From a bacterium OM1 bin76 (GTDB lineage Bacteria > Actinomycetota > Acidimicrobiia > Spongiisociales > ZC4RG35): DNA of 64,000 bases. Location: assembly GCA_002238785.1 (NCBI GenBank), contig MPNA01000013.1, positions 24,654 to 88,653 of the forward strand. The letters run 5' to 3'. Of this stretch, positions 62,701 to 64,000 are shown piece after piece. The translations under genes were made by a program, and so were the position numbers. Numbering within the stretch: position 1 is the first letter of the stretch; every line of letters starts with the position of its first letter. Under the pieces are notes generated by a model. The model had not been told where the DNA came from. It ran no database searches and worked only from the letters and a program-made list of their open reading frames with translations.

Positions 62701-63705
62701 ATGCCCGAACCGTCAGGCTCCTCTCACGACACGGCCCCTCTCTTGGAGGTGCGCAACCTCTCGATCTCCTTCGAGACGCAGGCCGGAACCCTCCCCGCCA
62801 TAGAGGACGTCAGCTTTTTGCTGCGTCCCGGAGACATCCTGGGGTTGGTAGGGGAATCCGGATCCGGAAAAACCGTCACGGTTTCTTCTTTGGTGGGACT
62901 CCTGCCCGACAACGCCCGAGTGAACAGAGGCCAGATCATCTACGGAGGCAGGGACTTGCTGGAACTTTCCGATGGAGAACTGGAAGGAGTCCGAGGCAAG
63001 GAGATCGCCATGGTCTTTCAGGACCCCATGACGTCTTTGAATCCGGTGATGCGGGTGGGACGCCAGATCACCGAAGCGTTGAGGATTCACGGAGCATCCC
63101 GTTCCGGAGCGCGGGAGAGAGCCTGGGAGTTGCTGGATCTGGTGGGCATCCCTAATCCACGCCAGCGTTACCGCCAGTTCCCCCACGAACTGTCGGGCGG
63201 AATGAGGCAGCGGGTGGTGATCGCGATGGCCATCGCCAACCAGCCTTCGGTACTGATCGCCGACGAACCCACCACCGCCCTGGACGTCACGATCCAAGCC
63301 CAGGTGCTTGAAGTGCTGGCAGCCGGATGCGGAGCGGCCGGCGCCTCGATGATCCTGGTAACCCATGACCTGGGAGTTATCGCCGAAGTAGCGGACCGGG
63401 TTGCTGTTATGTATGCCGGTCGCATTGTCGAGACCGGAACGGTGGAGGACATCTTCCACAGACCTCGCCACCCCTACACCATGGGTCTCTTCACCAGTCT
63501 CCCCAGACTTGACGGGCAACTAGAACAATTGACTCCCATTTCAGGGGCGCCACCTACTCTGGCTGCCAGACCGGCGGGATGCGCCTTTCATACTCGTTGT
63601 GCTCTCTCGGGAGGACGGGAACCTTGCCGCACCCAGACCCCAGAACTGGTAACACTGGGCGGGGGACAAGAAGGCGCTTGCCACTTTCTTGCCGAAACCG
63701 CCTAA
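62701..63705 (+). CDS. Dipeptide/oligopeptide ABC transporter ATP-binding protein (OppD/DppD type)
   Basis: 334 residues with Walker A GESGSGKTV, MVFQDPMTSLNPVMRVG, signature LSGGMRQRV, Walker B LIADEPTTALDVTIQAQ and the HDLGVIAEVADRV stretch. The C-terminal PAGCAFHTRC...PCRTQTPELV region is the oligopeptide/HPY domain with its cysteines, which in relatives bind an Fe-S cluster. The permeases, second ATPase and binding protein expected with it are not seen, and the sequence beyond is interrupted by a pseudogene and an apparent insertion sequence. Confidence 0.92.
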   Translation: MPEPSGSSHDTAPLLEVRNLSISFETQAGTLPAIEDVSFLLRPGDILGLVGESGSGKTVTVSSLVGLLPDNARVNRGQIIYGGRDLLELSDGELEGVRGKEIAMVFQDPMTSLNPVMRVGRQITEALRIHGASRSGARERAWELLDLVGIPNPRQRYRQFPHELSGGMRQRVVIAMAIANQPSVLIADEPTTALDVTIQAQVLEVLAAGCGAAGASMILVTHDLGVIAEVADRVAVMYAGRIVETGTVEDIFHRPRHPYTMGLFTSLPRLDGQLEQLTPISGAPPTLAARPAGCAFHTRCALSGGREPCRTQTPELVTLGGGQEGACHFLAETA

Positions 63706-63728
63706 CCGCCCCCCTCTGAGGCCATCGT

Positions 63729-63893
63729 CTAGGAGCGGAAACCGAGCTTTGAGGCTACCGCCTGTTGGGATTTATCGAGGGTCATGAACGTGATCTGGGC
63801 AGGATCCTCGGTGATATAGAGGGCAGTGGCAAGATGCCACAGGTCCGCTCCCCGCAGGTAGCCAACCTCTAATCCTAGATCCACCGGTGGTTG
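63729..63893 (-). pseudogene. C-terminal fragment of a PIN-domain (VapC-like) toxin
   Basis: About 50 codons before the TAG read EVGYLRGADLWHLATAL ... ITFMTLDKSQQAV ... LGFRS. This is the C-terminal half of a PIN ribonuclease, with GADLWHLATAL (third acidic residue) and TLD (fourth). The N-terminal half is missing: upstream the frame runs into G-rich DNA and the apparent insertion element. No VapB antitoxin is visible. Confidence 0.7.
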
Positions 63894-63919
63894 GGGGGTG
63901 TGTGGGGGTGAAATGCTGT

Positions 63920-64000
63920 GAAGTGCCTCTCTGACCTGGGAGAATAGCTGTTATCAAAGACCGCTAGGACCCAGACAGAGGAGGCACTTCTTGTGAAAAG
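63920..64000 (+). mobile_element. Left end and gene start of a probable insertion sequence (partial)
   Basis: GAAGTGCCTC and GAGGCACTTC form a perfect 10-bp inverted repeat that continues imperfectly inward (ACCTGGG/CCCAGA). It is followed by GTG AAA AG with AGAGGAGG upstream, as if a gene starts at the window edge. The position next to a truncated PIN gene suggests a transposase. The family cannot be named from these bases. Confidence 0.45.

Overview
The window is about 60% GC, densely coded, and looks like an environmental actinobacterium, most plausibly from the Acidimicrobiia or a close lineage. This is inferred from gene content: a DivIVA-like coiled-coil protein, a SUF iron-sulfur system with SufU and a Rieske ferredoxin, menaquinone genes menB-menA, a MeaB-type GTPase, three luciferase-like (LLM) flavin oxidoreductases, a DUF222-HNH endonuclease and a MurA with Asp in place of the catalytic Cys. 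No rRNA or species-level marker is present. Function calls come from reading motifs by eye, without database searches.

Layout. 1-1402: 5' part of a Bug/TctC-type binding lipoprotein that runs off the left edge and carries an in-frame 939-bp tandem duplication. 1525-5946: a four-gene leftward operon (double cupin, TRIP13/Pch2-like AAA+ ATPase, M20 peptidase, MFS transporter), each junction overlapping by 4 bp, preceded by a perfect 16-bp palindrome that contains the VanR operator sequence. 6-20 kb: RidA, a small zinc protease, a beta-propeller lipoprotein, DivIVA-like protein, sufC-sufU, fumarase, a CapA-like protein, an NCS2 permease fused to an ATPase-like domain, sufD-Rieske-sufC and a family 5 uracil-DNA glycosylase. 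19.9-35.2 kb: a catabolic region with a GntR/FCD regulator, alpha/beta hydrolases, VOC protein, Gfo/Idh oxidoreductase, a complete NMT1/THI5-type ABC importer, three LLM oxidoreductases, an M20 peptidase and a hydantoinase/dihydroorotase-like amidohydrolase.

35-64 kb is mostly housekeeping: a DUF4015 protein, sufB, gltB, a DUF222-HNH gene, a class V aminotransferase, an M20D amidohydrolase, DUF1015-serA, menB-menA, nfuA-meaB, murA, rpiB, a TlpA-like/DsbB redox pair, tRNA-Glu, a DAHP synthase-chorismate mutase fusion with an apparent Phe/Tyr leader-peptide attenuator, and lgt. A cupin-SDR pair, a ceramidase-like hydrolase and an OppD-type ATPase follow. The right edge holds a truncated PIN-domain toxin gene next to the start of what looks like an insertion sequence.

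Functionally, most of the window serves Fe-S cluster assembly (SUF genes scattered over four places), cell envelope and redox housekeeping, and uptake plus breakdown of small organic amides, esters or peptides. The most unusual points are the TRIP13-like ATPase inside a metabolic operon, the permease-ATPase-domain fusion, the aroF attenuator with altered DAHP synthase motif, and the duplicated binding-protein gene.
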